Shown: one piece after another, positions 15,764 to 24,529 of the stretch | Position numbering within the stretch: the stretch's first letter is position 1 | How the letters are laid out: every line of letters begins with the position of its first letter | Source of the DNA: JAUZPB01 sp037140715 | GTDB lineage: Bacteria; Bacteroidota; Ignavibacteria; Ignavibacteriales; SURF-24 | Length of the DNA: 27,280 nt | Assembly: GCA_037140715.1 (NCBI GenBank) | Contig: JBAXDX010000034.1 | Span: 1-27,280 of the forward strand | Direction of reading: 5' to 3' | Program-made: the position numbers and the translations under genes | The notes under the pieces: generated by a model | The model's database searches: none | Told to the model about the DNA's origin: nothing | Seen by the model: only the letters and a program-made list of their open reading frames with translations

Positions 15764-15847
15764 ATGAAAATTTATAACGAATATCTTACGACTAATCCGC
15801 ATCTGCAAAAAGCAGAACAGTTTATGGAAGAACATCTCCATCTGTAA
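15764..15847 (+). CDS. Possible 27-residue peptide frame, doubtful
   Basis: An ATG at 15764 opens a 27-codon frame (MKIYNEYLTTNPHLQKAEQF and seven more residues, mostly Glu, His and Leu) ending in TAA at 15845-15847. The peptide looks amphipathic and protein-like, and AAGCGG lies a few bases before the ATG. The same frame stays open without an ATG back to 15626, so it may be a remnant of a longer gene. I do not recognise it and cannot show it is translated. Confidence 0.2.
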   Translation: MKIYNEYLTTNPHLQKAEQFMEEHLHL

Positions 15848-15971
15848 CATTTAATTTACCGGGTGGCTATGTTTTACTTTGTTAACTGCGTCTTTGCTAA
15901 AGACTGTCGTTACGCTCAGCATTATGTACCGGACCCCGTATGGCGTATAAAACAATATAAACGAGATAGTT

Positions 15972-16796
15972 TTGATTACTATAAGCATTATCATTCCTAC
16001 ATATAACCGTGCTGAATTACTTTGCAGGTCTTTGAAAAGCGTCATAGCCCAGACTTTTACAGACTGGGAAATTCTTGTTATTGATGACCTCTCGACAGAC
16101 AATACGAAAACTATGACAGAGCGGATAATTAGCGAATATAATCTGACCGAGAAACTTTTTTATCGTCTTCTTGAGAAAAAATCGGGCGGTGCAGCAGCAA
16201 GGAATGTTGGTATAAATATGTCCCGCGGTAAGTTTATCGCTTTCCTTGATGATGATGATGAATGGCTACCCGATAAGCTGCAAAAACAAATTGACTGCGT
16301 CAAAAATGAAGTATTTGGAATTTGTTATACCGGACGGGAAATTGTAAGAAACGGTAATACTGTTGCCGGATTTGGTAAACGCTATACTTTCAGGCAGCCT
16401 CCGGGTGATAACCATCTGAAGGAAATAATGAAGGATAACTTTATTGGAGTAACCTCTTCAGTTCTTATACCTAAGTCAGTTTTACTGGAAATAGACGGGT
16501 TTGATGAAAACCTGCCCTGTCTTCAGGATTATGACCTGTTTATAAGGATACTGCATTCATATAAAGCAATTGGCATTGGTGAACCTCTGGTTCGTTACTA
16601 TGTTGAAAGTAGCACCCGTCATGTTTCTTTCACGAGGGAGAATGTTCAGAAAGCTTCAGCATATTTTAGTGAGAAATATAAAGACAGCCCTTATCGAAAT
16701 TTATTAAGAAAGGCTGTAATTATTATTAACATCAGGAAAATGCTAAAATCTTTTGTCTATGCCAAGGAAGTTATTGTTCATTTCATAAAAAAATAA
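15972..16796 (+). CDS. Glycosyltransferase family 2
   Basis: A 274-residue GT-A fold transferase moving a sugar from a nucleotide donor to an unknown acceptor, most likely in surface polysaccharide synthesis. SIIIPTYNRAELLCRSLKSV (5-24) and VIDDLSTDNT (37-46) form the nucleotide site, FLDDDDEW (91-98) is the DxD metal motif, and QDYDLFIRIL (185-194) gives the ED-like catalytic-base region. The frame has no ATG near the N terminus; an in-frame stop lies at 15948-15950 and the only sensible initiator is TTG at 15972, which places ITISIIIPTYN exactly where family members start. The last ~40 residues are basic and partly hydrophobic. It is a lone gene, not in a polysaccharide cluster, so the acceptor cannot be guessed. 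Confidence 0.88.
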   Translation: MITISIIIPTYNRAELLCRSLKSVIAQTFTDWEILVIDDLSTDNTKTMTERIISEYNLTEKLFYRLLEKKSGGAAARNVGINMSRGKFIAFLDDDDEWLPDKLQKQIDCVKNEVFGICYTGREIVRNGNTVAGFGKRYTFRQPPGDNHLKEIMKDNFIGVTSSVLIPKSVLLEIDGFDENLPCLQDYDLFIRILHSYKAIGIGEPLVRYYVESSTRHVSFTRENVQKASAYFSEKYKDSPYRNLLRKAVIIINIRKMLKSFVYAKEVIVHFIKK

Positions 16797-16960
16797 CCGG
16801 ACATTCGCTCTGATGTTTTTTATGAGAAAGTATTAAATCCGCACGTTTGTTTCCACGTGGCAGATTAAAACCTGCACTGATAATCATTACGCTAAGCTAA
16901 TAATGTTGTATAAACTGCCCGTTCTTCATATTTTTGTCTAAAATAAAATTTAAGGTTAAT

Positions 16961-18601
16961 ATGAAAATTGCTCTGTGCCAGCTTAATTCCATCATAGGAG
17001 ATATCGAAGGTAACAAGGAAAGAATAATAAATGGATATAAAAAAGCTCAGGCGGATGGCGCGGGGCTTGTAATATGTCCTGAATTGTCGCTTGTCGGATA
17101 TCCGTCGCAGGATTTGGTGGAGAAAGAAGAATTCAGGCATAAGGTTGAACAGGCTGCTGTTGAAATAGCTTCACTGACTGACGGAGTCGGGCTTATATTC
17201 GGCTCAGTTACCGAAATGTTTGATGAAGTTGGCACCGATGTTTATAATTCTGCGCTGTTCTGTTATGATGGCAGGATTCAGTTCGTCCAGAATAAAACTC
17301 TTCTGCCCAACTACGATGTTTTCGATGAAGTACGATACTTTGAATCTGCCCGCTCATGCGGTGTTCATGAATTTAATGGGGAAATCATTGGACTTTCGGT
17401 CTGTGAGGATATCTGGAACGATGTGGATTACTGGAAGAAGAGGCGATATATAAATGATCCGGTAAATGAACAGATTAAACAGGGCGCAACGCTTCTTATC
17501 AATATTTCAGCATCTCCTTACGCTTATGGCAAAAGAGAACAGAGAAGGGAAATGCTCTCTGTGCTGACAAAGGCTGATAAAGTGCCGCTTGCTTATGTAT
17601 GTTGTGCCGGGGCGCAGACAGACCTCATATTTGATGGCGCAAGTATGTGCTTTGACTCTTTGGGGCACCTTGCTCTTGCAGGTAAATCCTTTGAAGAGGA
17701 TTATTTCCTCTTTGATACAAAGAAGGAATATCCGGAGCTTTTGCGTGTTGAAGCATGTTTTGAAGAAGAAGTTCTTAATGCTCTTATCTTTGGAGTGCGT
17801 GAGTATGCTGATAAAACCGGATTTAAAAAGGCGCTGGTTGGTTTAAGTGGCGGAATTGACAGCGCACTTGTTACTTACATTGCGGTTCAGGCTGTTGGCA
17901 GGGATAATGTCCATGTTGTTATGATGCCGTCTGAATTTTCAAGCGAAGGAAGTATTAATGATTCTCAGAAACTTATTGATAATCTCTGCATCTCATCAGT
18001 AACAATCCCGGTTCAGCCGGTTTTTGAGAAACTAAAGAGCGTTTTAAGTGGCGTCTTTGAAGGACTGAATGAGGATGTAACGGAAGAAAATATGCAGTCA
18101 CGTATAAGGGGATTATATTTAATGTCGTTATCCAACAAGTTTGGTTATATGCTTCTGACGACCAGCAATAAGTCGGAAATGGCAGTTGGTTATGCTACGC
18201 TTTATGGAGATATGTGCGGAGCACTGGCCGTCATTGCCGATGTATATAAGACGGATGTTTATAGAATAGTCCGCTATATTAATCGTAAAGAAGAGATAAT
18301 TCCTGTGGAAATTATTGAAAAAGCTCCATCGGCTGAGTTAAGGCATAATCAGACTGATCAGGACTCGCTACCGCCTTATGATTTCCTCGACCGGGTTCTA
18401 AAGATGTATCTGGAGGAAAATAAAGAGTATGCTCAGATAGTAAAAGAGTCAGGCAGTCCGGATACCGTAAGCAGGGTTCTTAATCTTGTGGATTTTAATG
18501 AGTTTAAACGTAAACAGTCGGCTCCGGCGTTAAGAGTTTCTACAAAAGCATTCGGATACGGCAGAAGATTTCCAATAGTTCAGGGATGGCGAAAAAGATG
18601 A
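16961..18601 (+). CDS. nadE: Glutamine-dependent NAD+ synthetase
   Basis: A 546-residue two-domain enzyme that makes NAD+ from deamido-NAD+, ATP and glutamine. The N-terminal nitrilase-type glutaminase has Glu in CPELSLVGYPSQDL, Lys in NKTLLPNYDVFDE and nucleophile Cys148 in SVCEDIWND. The C-terminal ammonia-dependent synthetase has the PP-loop SGGIDS (296-301) and the conserved LLTTSNKSEMAVGYATLYGDMCGALA block. Length is typical of the fused form. The ATG at 16961 follows TAAGGTTAAT; a TTG at 16934 would add nine residues that match nothing in the family. Its TGA overlaps the DsbD start by four bases (ATGA), so the two genes are coupled. Confidence 0.96.
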   Translation: MKIALCQLNSIIGDIEGNKERIINGYKKAQADGAGLVICPELSLVGYPSQDLVEKEEFRHKVEQAAVEIASLTDGVGLIFGSVTEMFDEVGTDVYNSALFCYDGRIQFVQNKTLLPNYDVFDEVRYFESARSCGVHEFNGEIIGLSVCEDIWNDVDYWKKRRYINDPVNEQIKQGATLLINISASPYAYGKREQRREMLSVLTKADKVPLAYVCCAGAQTDLIFDGASMCFDSLGHLALAGKSFEEDYFLFDTKKEYPELLRVEACFEEEVLNALIFGVREYADKTGFKKALVGLSGGIDSALVTYIAVQAVGRDNVHVVMMPSEFSSEGSINDSQKLIDNLCISSVTIPVQPVFEKLKSVLSGVFEGLNEDVTEENMQSRIRGLYLMSLSNKFGYMLLTTSNKSEMAVGYATLYGDMCGALAVIADVYKTDVYRIVRYINRKEEIIPVEIIEKAPSAELRHNQTDQDSLPPYDFLDRVLKMYLEENKEYAQIVKESGSPDTVSRVLNLVDFNEFKRKQSAPALRVSTKAFGYGRRFPIVQGWRKR

Positions 18602-20397
18602 GCGTACTTTACTTACAAAAGAATATAAAATTACTGATAAGTTTAGTTATCATGCTTCCGGTTTTTGTTTTCGGACAGGCTGAGAATCATATAAAGATTA
18701 AAGCTACCGGTCAGTTTTCCAATGTTAAAGCCGGCGGAGACTTTGAATTAAAGTTAAAAGTAAATGTTGATGAATTATGGCATATTAATTCAGACAAGCC
18801 GAATGAAGATTATCTTATTCCGACCAGGCTAAGGCTTAAAGACGTGAAGAAGGATTTCGTTTTAAGCGGAATAAAGTATCCTGCGGGCAGGAATATAAAG
18901 CTTGGGTTTTCCGATAAGCCTCTTTCAGTATTCGAAGGGGAATTTATAATAACCGGAACTGTCCGGACATCGCAAAAACTTATGCCCGGCAGGTATATAG
19001 TCAGCCTTGAGCTTGATTATCAGGCGTGCAATAACAGTTCCTGTCTTGCGCCAGACTCCGCCATGGCTGATATTGTAATTAATATAACCGGCGGAGCAAA
19101 TGGAAGTGTACCGGCTGAAAATACAGCGCAGCAGACAGTTAACCCTGAAGAAACAGCAGGGAAATCTGAAGCTGTTCCGGTCCCTGTATCAGATGAAAGC
19201 GATTCGCTTGCATCAAAGCTTGAATCAGGCGGATTGTTTTTAAGTCTGTTAATAGTTTTTCTTGGCGGACTTGCTCTTAATCTTACTCCGTGCGTATATC
19301 CATTAATCCCGATAACGGTCGGCTACTTTGGCGGACAGAGTGAGGGAAAGACAGGCAGGCTTTTTATACTCGGAGTTCTGTATGTCCTTGGACTTGCTCT
19401 TACTTATTCTGTTATCGGCGTAGTAACGGCTTTAAGCGGGGCGGTATTTGGTGCATTATTACAGAATACATTTGTTTTGCTTGCAATTGCCGGGGTACTT
19501 ACGGCATTATCGCTGAGTATGTTCGGGCTTTATGAATTCAAACTGCCCGATGCGCTCGTAGCAAAGGCCGGCGGTGCGAAAGGCGGATACTTCGGCGCAT
19601 TCTTTATGGGTCTGACTCTTGGAATTGTAGCTGCCCCATGTATCGGACCGTTTGTACTTGGGCTTGTTACTTATGTTGCGGCAAAAGCTGATCCGTATTT
19701 TGGATTTATGATGTTCTTCTTCCTTGCTCTCGGAATGGGGCTACCTTATCTTGTCTTAGCTTTATTCTCCGGCAAGATAAAAAATCTGCCAAGAGCAGGA
19801 TACTGGATGGAAGCTGTAAAGCATATCTTCGGTTTTATATTGCTGGGGATGGCTCTTTATTTCCTTGTTCCTGTTTTGCCAAAGAGTATCGCAGAATATG
19901 TACTTCCGGTTTATATGCTTTTAGTGAGTCTCTATCTGATGTTTGTTGACAGGATTGCCAACAGCATGAAGGGGTTCCGGATATTTAAGATAGTTCTTTC
20001 GGTAGTGATTATTGTTGTATCTGGTTATATGTTATTCCCGAAAAAAGAGGCTGCTCCTAAATGGATAGTATTCTCAGAACAGTCCTACGTGGCATCCTTA
20101 AGAAGTAACCAGCCGATGATAATTGATTTTTATGCCGACTGGTGTATCCCCTGCAAAGAATTAGACGGAATAACTTTCTCTGACAGGCGCATTATTAATG
20201 AATCAGGAAGATTCAGTACTTACAAGGTTGATATGACGAAGTCGCTTTCTGAAACAACGGAAAAGATGAGGAACAAGTTTAAGATTTTAGGTATGCCGAC
20301 TGTCCTGATTATTAATTCAAAAGGAAAGGAAGTTCATCGTATCACAGGCTTTGTTGATGCCGAAAGATTTTATCAGATTATGAGAAATGTTAACTGA
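18598..20397 (+). CDS. dsbD: Thiol:disulfide interchange protein DsbD
   Basis: A 599-residue inner-membrane reductant shuttle carrying electrons from cytoplasmic thioredoxin to periplasmic proteins such as cytochrome c maturation factors. A signal peptide (about 1-27, ending FVFGQA) leads to a periplasmic alpha domain with Cys144 and Cys149 in YQACNNSSCLAP. About eight membrane helices follow, with Cys232 (NLTPCVYP) and Cys348 (AAPCIGPF). A C-terminal thioredoxin-like domain has DWCIPCK (Cys516, Cys519). All three Cys pairs are intact. I chose the ATG at 18598 for its four-base overlap with nadE; an ATG at 18586 would add four residues. The nearby c-type cytochrome fits a need for heme-thiol reduction, though the two genes are not adjacent. 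Confidence 0.95.
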   Translation: MSVLYLQKNIKLLISLVIMLPVFVFGQAENHIKIKATGQFSNVKAGGDFELKLKVNVDELWHINSDKPNEDYLIPTRLRLKDVKKDFVLSGIKYPAGRNIKLGFSDKPLSVFEGEFIITGTVRTSQKLMPGRYIVSLELDYQACNNSSCLAPDSAMADIVINITGGANGSVPAENTAQQTVNPEETAGKSEAVPVPVSDESDSLASKLESGGLFLSLLIVFLGGLALNLTPCVYPLIPITVGYFGGQSEGKTGRLFILGVLYVLGLALTYSVIGVVTALSGAVFGALLQNTFVLLAIAGVLTALSLSMFGLYEFKLPDALVAKAGGAKGGYFGAFFMGLTLGIVAAPCIGPFVLGLVTYVAAKADPYFGFMMFFFLALGMGLPYLVLALFSGKIKNLPRAGYWMEAVKHIFGFILLGMALYFLVPVLPKSIAEYVLPVYMLLVSLYLMFVDRIANSMKGFRIFKIVLSVVIIVVSGYMLFPKKEAAPKWIVFSEQSYVASLRSNQPMIIDFYADWCIPCKELDGITFSDRRIINESGRFSTYKVDMTKSLSETTEKMRNKFKILGMPTVLIINSKGKEVHRITGFVDAERFYQIMRNVN

Positions 20398-20439
20398 TGA
20401 TATATTAGGAATGACAATTGCTTAAAGTAAAAAGACTTC

Positions 20440-20465
20440 GTATTTTTCATCAGTAAAAAAAATAC
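20440..20465. repeat. AT-rich hairpin upstream of korA
   Basis: GTATTTTT (20440-20447) is inverted as AAAAATAC (20458-20465) with a 10-base loop. It lies between dsbD and korA, about 20 bp before the korA ATG. It lacks G+C pairs and a T-run, so it is a poor terminator; it may only reflect base composition. Confidence 0.3.
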
Positions 20466-20484
20466 ACAAAAAAAAGTGAGTGAA

Positions 20485-22329
20485 ATGGCAAAAAAAAAAG
20501 AAATTAAAAACCTCTCTGAAGCGACCATAAGATTTGCTGGAGATTCAGGGGATGGTATGCAGTTAACCGGGACGCAGTTCAGTGATACAACAGCTTTATT
20601 CGGAAATGATTTGATAACATTGCCGGATTATCCCGCTGAGATACGTGCTCCTGCCGGTACTCTTTACGGTGTCAGCGGTTTTCAGCTTCATTTTAGCAGT
20701 TCTGATATTCATACACCAGGTGATCATCCTGATGTATTAGTCGCGATGAATCCTGCGGCACTAAAGATTAATCTTAAAGACCTTAATCCGGGCGCAACAA
20801 TTATTGTAAACACGGACTCATTCGACAATAAGAACCTCAAACTGGCGAACTATGCTGAGAATCCGCTCGATAATGATTCTCTTCTCGGCTTTAATGTTAT
20901 TCAGGTTCCTATCACAACGCTTACTTCCAAGTCCCTCGAAGACAGTCCATTATCAAATAAAGAAATTACAAGATGCAAGAACTTCTTTGCTCTTGGTATG
21001 ATGTACTGGATATACGGAAGACCGATTGAGCCAACGCTTTCATGGATTGAAACTAAGTTTGCTAAGAAACCGGAAATTATAGATGCCAATTCAAAGGTTC
21101 TGAAAGCCGGATACTTCTTCGGTGAAACTACTGAAGTGTTCTCTACCCGCTTTGTTATTGAGCCGGCAAATCTGCCCAAAGGCGTTTACAGAAATGTATC
21201 AGGAAATGAAGCTACAGCTTATGGTTTCGTGGCCGCATCAGTCAGAACAGGACTGCCTTTGTTCCTTGGCTCTTATCCTATTACTCCTGCCTCGGATATT
21301 TTACATGAGTTAAGTAAATTTAAGAATTTTGGTATAAAGACATTTCAGGCGGAAGATGAAATCTCCGGCATTACTTCAGCTATAGGAGCTTCGTTTGCCG
21401 GCAATCTTGCTATTACTACTACTAGCGGTCCCGGGCTTGCTCTAAAATCTGAAGCCATAGGACTTGCCGTTATGACAGAACTTCCACTTGTAATTGTGAA
21501 CGTTCAGCGTGGCGGACCGAGCACAGGTCTTCCTACAAAAACAGAGCAGGCGGATTTGCTGCAGTCAGTCTATGGCAGAAATGGTGAGTCGCCGGTTCCT
21601 GTAATCGCTGCATCTACTCCAAGTGATTGTTTTTACATGGCAATTGAAGCTTCAAGAATAGCTACAAAATATATGACTCCTGTAATATTGTTAACGGATG
21701 GTTATCTTGCCAATGGTTCAGAACCATGGAAAATTCCTCATGTCGATGAACTGCCTGATATCAGGGTTACACAGCATACGGATAAAGAAGGGTTCTATCC
21801 TTATAACAGAAACGAAGTTCTTGCCCGTCCATGGGTGAAGCCTGGTACGCCTGAACTTGAACACAGAATCGGCGGACTGGAGAAAAACAATATTTACGGC
21901 AACGTTAGTTATGATCCTGACAATCATGAATTTATGGTAAGGCTTAGAGCGCAGAAAGTTCAGCAGATAGAAAATGATATTCCTGAACTTGAAGTGCAAC
22001 ATGAACAGACCGGCGAGCTTCTCGTTATGGGATGGGGTGGAACTTTCGGTGCTATTACTGAAGCTGTTATCAGGGCAAGGCGACAGGGATTAAAGGTGTC
22101 GCAGGCTCATCTGAAATACTTAAATCCGTTCCCAAAGAATACTGAGAAAGTTCTGAAGAGCTTTAAGACTGTGCTTATTCCTGAACTGAACCTTGGTCAG
22201 CTCACAAAACTTTTAAGAAGCGAATACCTTGTACCTGTTCAGTCGTTAACAAAAATTAAAGGACTGCCTTTTAAAGCATCGGAAATTGAAAAGAAGATTC
22301 TTAGCATACTTGGAGGAGAAAATAACTAA
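20485..22329 (+). CDS. korA: 2-oxoglutarate:ferredoxin oxidoreductase, fused gamma-alpha subunit
   Basis: A 614-residue subunit of the thiamine- and Fe-S-dependent enzyme that interconverts 2-oxoglutarate and succinyl-CoA plus CO2 using ferredoxin. The N-terminal ~200 residues are the gamma domain (IRFAGDSGDGMQLTG, PDYPAEIRAPAGT), joined to the alpha domain (NVSGNEATAYGFVAAS, SYPITPASDILHEL, FQAEDEISGITSAIGAS, TTTSGPGLALKSEAIGLAV). Fusion in this order is normal for the KorA class. ATG at 20485 matches the usual N terminus; a GTG at 20476 is possible. Its TAA shares one base with korB's ATG. Assignment to 2-oxoglutarate rather than pyruvate rests on overall pattern and partner KorB; other 2-oxoacids remain possible. 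With the NAD-type Icd it covers one TCA limb. Confidence 0.92.
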   Translation: MAKKKEIKNLSEATIRFAGDSGDGMQLTGTQFSDTTALFGNDLITLPDYPAEIRAPAGTLYGVSGFQLHFSSSDIHTPGDHPDVLVAMNPAALKINLKDLNPGATIIVNTDSFDNKNLKLANYAENPLDNDSLLGFNVIQVPITTLTSKSLEDSPLSNKEITRCKNFFALGMMYWIYGRPIEPTLSWIETKFAKKPEIIDANSKVLKAGYFFGETTEVFSTRFVIEPANLPKGVYRNVSGNEATAYGFVAASVRTGLPLFLGSYPITPASDILHELSKFKNFGIKTFQAEDEISGITSAIGASFAGNLAITTTSGPGLALKSEAIGLAVMTELPLVIVNVQRGGPSTGLPTKTEQADLLQSVYGRNGESPVPVIAASTPSDCFYMAIEASRIATKYMTPVILLTDGYLANGSEPWKIPHVDELPDIRVTQHTDKEGFYPYNRNEVLARPWVKPGTPELEHRIGGLEKNNIYGNVSYDPDNHEFMVRLRAQKVQQIENDIPELEVQHEQTGELLVMGWGGTFGAITEAVIRARRQGLKVSQAHLKYLNPFPKNTEKVLKSFKTVLIPELNLGQLTKLLRSEYLVPVQSLTKIKGLPFKASEIEKKILSILGGENN

Positions 22330-23366
22330 TGACAAATAATATAGAACAAAAAGAAGTAAAACTAACGGCTAAAGATTTTATTACTGATCAGGATGTAAGA
22401 TGGTGCCCTGGCTGTGGTGATTATTCAATTTTAGCACAGACTCAGAGGATATTACCAGAACTTGGAATTCCAAAGGAGAAGATTGTTTGGATATCCGGCA
22501 TCGGTTGCTCAAGCCGCTTCCCTTATTATATGAATACTTATGGATTTCATACAATTCATGGCAGAGCCGCGGCAATTGCTACGGGCGTTAAGCTTGCTAA
22601 TCCGGATCTCTCGGTATGGGTGGCAACGGGTGATGGTGATTTGCTTTCAATCGGAGGTAATCATTTCATCCATACCTGCAGAAAGAATATCGATCTTAAG
22701 ATACTCCTGTTTAATAACAGAATTTATGGACTGACCAAAGGCCAGTATTCGCCGACTTCAGAGAAAGGCAAGGTTACAAAGAGCACACCTTATGGCAGTA
22801 TCGATTATCCGTTTAACCCTGTTACGCTTGCTCTCGGTTCGGAAGCAAGTTTTGTAGCCCGTTCTATCGACAGGGATCCAAAACATCTTCAGACTGTACT
22901 TAAGAGAGCTGCCGGTCATAAGGGGACGGCATTTATCGAAATTTATCAGAACTGTAATATATTTAACGACGGCGCTTATTCACTCATGACTGAGAAAGAA
23001 ACTAAGGATGATAACGTCCTCGTCCTCGAACATGGCAGGCCAATGGTATTCGGGAAAAATAAGGATAAGGGAATTATCATTGACGGTACAACTCCTAAAG
23101 TTGTATCAGTTGGCGAAGGCGGAACTCATTCAATTAATGATTTACTCGTTCATAATGAGTCTGACACAAGTGTTGTACTCTCATACATGCTTGGTCAGAT
23201 GAGCAATTCCCCCGAATTCCCCACTCCGATAGGCATATTCCGTCAGATTTTTAAGCCTACTTACAATGATGACATGGAAAACCAGATAAAATCTATACAG
23301 GGAAAACGCGGCACAGGAGACTTGGAAAAATTTCTCTTCAGCGGTAATACCTGGGAAGTCCGGTAA
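22329..23366 (+). CDS. korB: 2-oxoglutarate:ferredoxin oxidoreductase, beta subunit
   Basis: A 345-residue thiamine-diphosphate subunit pairing with KorA. The TPP motif is GDGDLLSIGGNHFIHTCRKN leading to LLFNNRIYGLTKGQ. Four cysteines expected to hold the single [4Fe-4S] cluster are present: Cys26 and Cys29 in RWCPGCGDYS, Cys60 in GIGCSSRF, and Cys209 in QNCNIFND. The C-terminal ~100 residues (including FPTPIGIFRQI) match the extended KorB form. No separate ferredoxin-like delta subunit is nearby, as expected for the two-gene type. The ATG overlaps the korA stop by one base (22327-22331), and a terminator follows at 23390. Confidence 0.94.
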   Translation: MTNNIEQKEVKLTAKDFITDQDVRWCPGCGDYSILAQTQRILPELGIPKEKIVWISGIGCSSRFPYYMNTYGFHTIHGRAAAIATGVKLANPDLSVWVATGDGDLLSIGGNHFIHTCRKNIDLKILLFNNRIYGLTKGQYSPTSEKGKVTKSTPYGSIDYPFNPVTLALGSEASFVARSIDRDPKHLQTVLKRAAGHKGTAFIEIYQNCNIFNDGAYSLMTEKETKDDNVLVLEHGRPMVFGKNKDKGIIIDGTTPKVVSVGEGGTHSINDLLVHNESDTSVVLSYMLGQMSNSPEFPTPIGIFRQIFKPTYNDDMENQIKSIQGKRGTGDLEKFLFSGNTWEVR

Positions 23367-23389
23367 ATATTTCTAACATATCACTTAAA

Positions 23390-23420
23390 GGCGGAGACCT
23401 CTGTCTCCGTCTTTCTCTCT
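23390..23420 (+). terminator. Probable intrinsic terminator after korB
   Basis: GGCGGAGAC (23390-23398) pairs with GTCTCCGTC (23403-23411) through nine pairs, one of them G-U, closing a four-base loop. The T-rich tail TTTCTCTCT is interrupted by C, so efficiency may be partial. It lies 24 bp after the korB stop and ends 10 bp before the next ATG. Confidence 0.7.
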
Positions 23421-23429
23421 ATTAATTAA

Positions 23430-24410
23430 ATGATTGATTTTTCTACTCTTGATAAGATTGTCAGGGAAAATAATTCCTTCCTTCTTACAACTCATGTGAA
23501 CCCTGATGCTGATGCCATTGGTTCTGAAATTGCTTTTTACATGCTTTTGAAAAAGCTTGGCAAGACTGTTTACATCATTAACCATAGTGGCACTCCGTAT
23601 AATCTTGCTTTTCTTGATAAAGACAACATCATTGAAATATATGAAAATGAAAAGCATGATAAGTTATTTAATGAAGTTGATGTGCTCGTAGCCTTAGACT
23701 TTAATAATCTTAAAAGAACAGTTGGAATGGAGACTGTCTTTTCCGAATGCCGAAAGCTAAAAGTATGCATCGATCATCATCAGAACCCCGCCGAATTTGC
23801 TGATAATTACTACTTTGATGTCAATTATGCCGCAACAGGGCATGTTATTTTTGACTTTATCAAAAAAACTGCTGTTGTGGAACTATGTTTAAATATTGCT
23901 GTTCCCATATATGCAGCTATAATGACAGATACAGGCTCATTTCGCTTTCACAGTACGACAAGTGAAATCCATAGAATATGCGCCGAGCTAATTGATATCG
24001 GCGTTAATCCTAACGATGTGTATAATAGAATTTTTGATGAAAGCCGGTATAGTAAAATAAGACTTTTAGGTGAATCTCTCTCAACCATCAGGATGAATTC
24101 GACAGGTGAGATTGCTTATATAATAATTACGCGGGAGATTCTCGGGATGTCAGGTGCTGAGGAGGCAGAGGTTGATGGCTTTGTTAATTTTTGCCTCTCA
24201 ATCAAAGGAGTTAAGATTGGCATTTTATTCTTTGAGCTTACTGACGGTATAAAAGTCAGCTTCAGAAGCAAAGGTACTATTCCTGTTAATAAACTTGCTG
24301 CGGAATTTGGTGGTGGCGGACATATTAATGCCTCCGGCACGAGGCTTTTTAACGCCAGTCTTCAGGATTACGCAGGGCTTATTATCAAAACGGCTGAAAA
24401 ATATCTGTAA
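23430..24410 (+). CDS. nrnA: DHH-family phosphoesterase, NrnA-like (oligoribonuclease / pAp phosphatase)
   Basis: A 326-residue manganese-dependent phosphoesterase. Visible DHH motifs are THVNPDADAIGSE (21-33, with His22, Asp26 and Asp28), VALDFNN (88-93), CIDHHQNP (113-120) and IMTDTGSFRF. The C-terminal DHHA1 domain ends in GGGGHINASG, the substrate-binding glycine loop. Domain order and size match NrnA, which degrades 2-5 base RNA fragments and dephosphorylates 3'-phosphoadenosine 5'-phosphate. A cyclic-di-AMP/pApA phosphodiesterase of the same family cannot be excluded. The ATG at 23430 lies close behind the korB terminator and lacks a clear Shine-Dalgarno site. The next gene follows after 119 bp with no terminator between. 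Confidence 0.92.
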   Translation: MIDFSTLDKIVRENNSFLLTTHVNPDADAIGSEIAFYMLLKKLGKTVYIINHSGTPYNLAFLDKDNIIEIYENEKHDKLFNEVDVLVALDFNNLKRTVGMETVFSECRKLKVCIDHHQNPAEFADNYYFDVNYAATGHVIFDFIKKTAVVELCLNIAVPIYAAIMTDTGSFRFHSTTSEIHRICAELIDIGVNPNDVYNRIFDESRYSKIRLLGESLSTIRMNSTGEIAYIIITREILGMSGAEEAEVDGFVNFCLSIKGVKIGILFFELTDGIKVSFRSKGTIPVNKLAAEFGGGGHINASGTRLFNASLQDYAGLIIKTAEKYL

Positions 24411-24529
24411 GCAGGTATTAAATATCATTTAACTTCCTAAAAAAAACATCTTTAGTATTGATAATGTATGATGGTTCTGTAAACTTTATAACTTTACAAA
24501 CAGTATTCATTAATAAAAAGAAATACTAT

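Larger units (their letters stand above)
15594..15971. other. Intergenic region with palindromes and a 27-codon frame
   Basis: This 378-bp gap lies between divergent recQ (minus) and glycosyltransferase (plus) genes. It holds an 18-bp palindrome, a 29-bp inverted repeat, and a short ATG frame at 15764-15847, each listed separately. Nothing else is recognisable. Confidence 0.55.

Noticed and set aside
16853..16860. CCACGTGG palindrome upstream of nadE as an operator
   Set aside because: An 8-bp palindrome alone, without a second site or a known regulator, is expected by chance.
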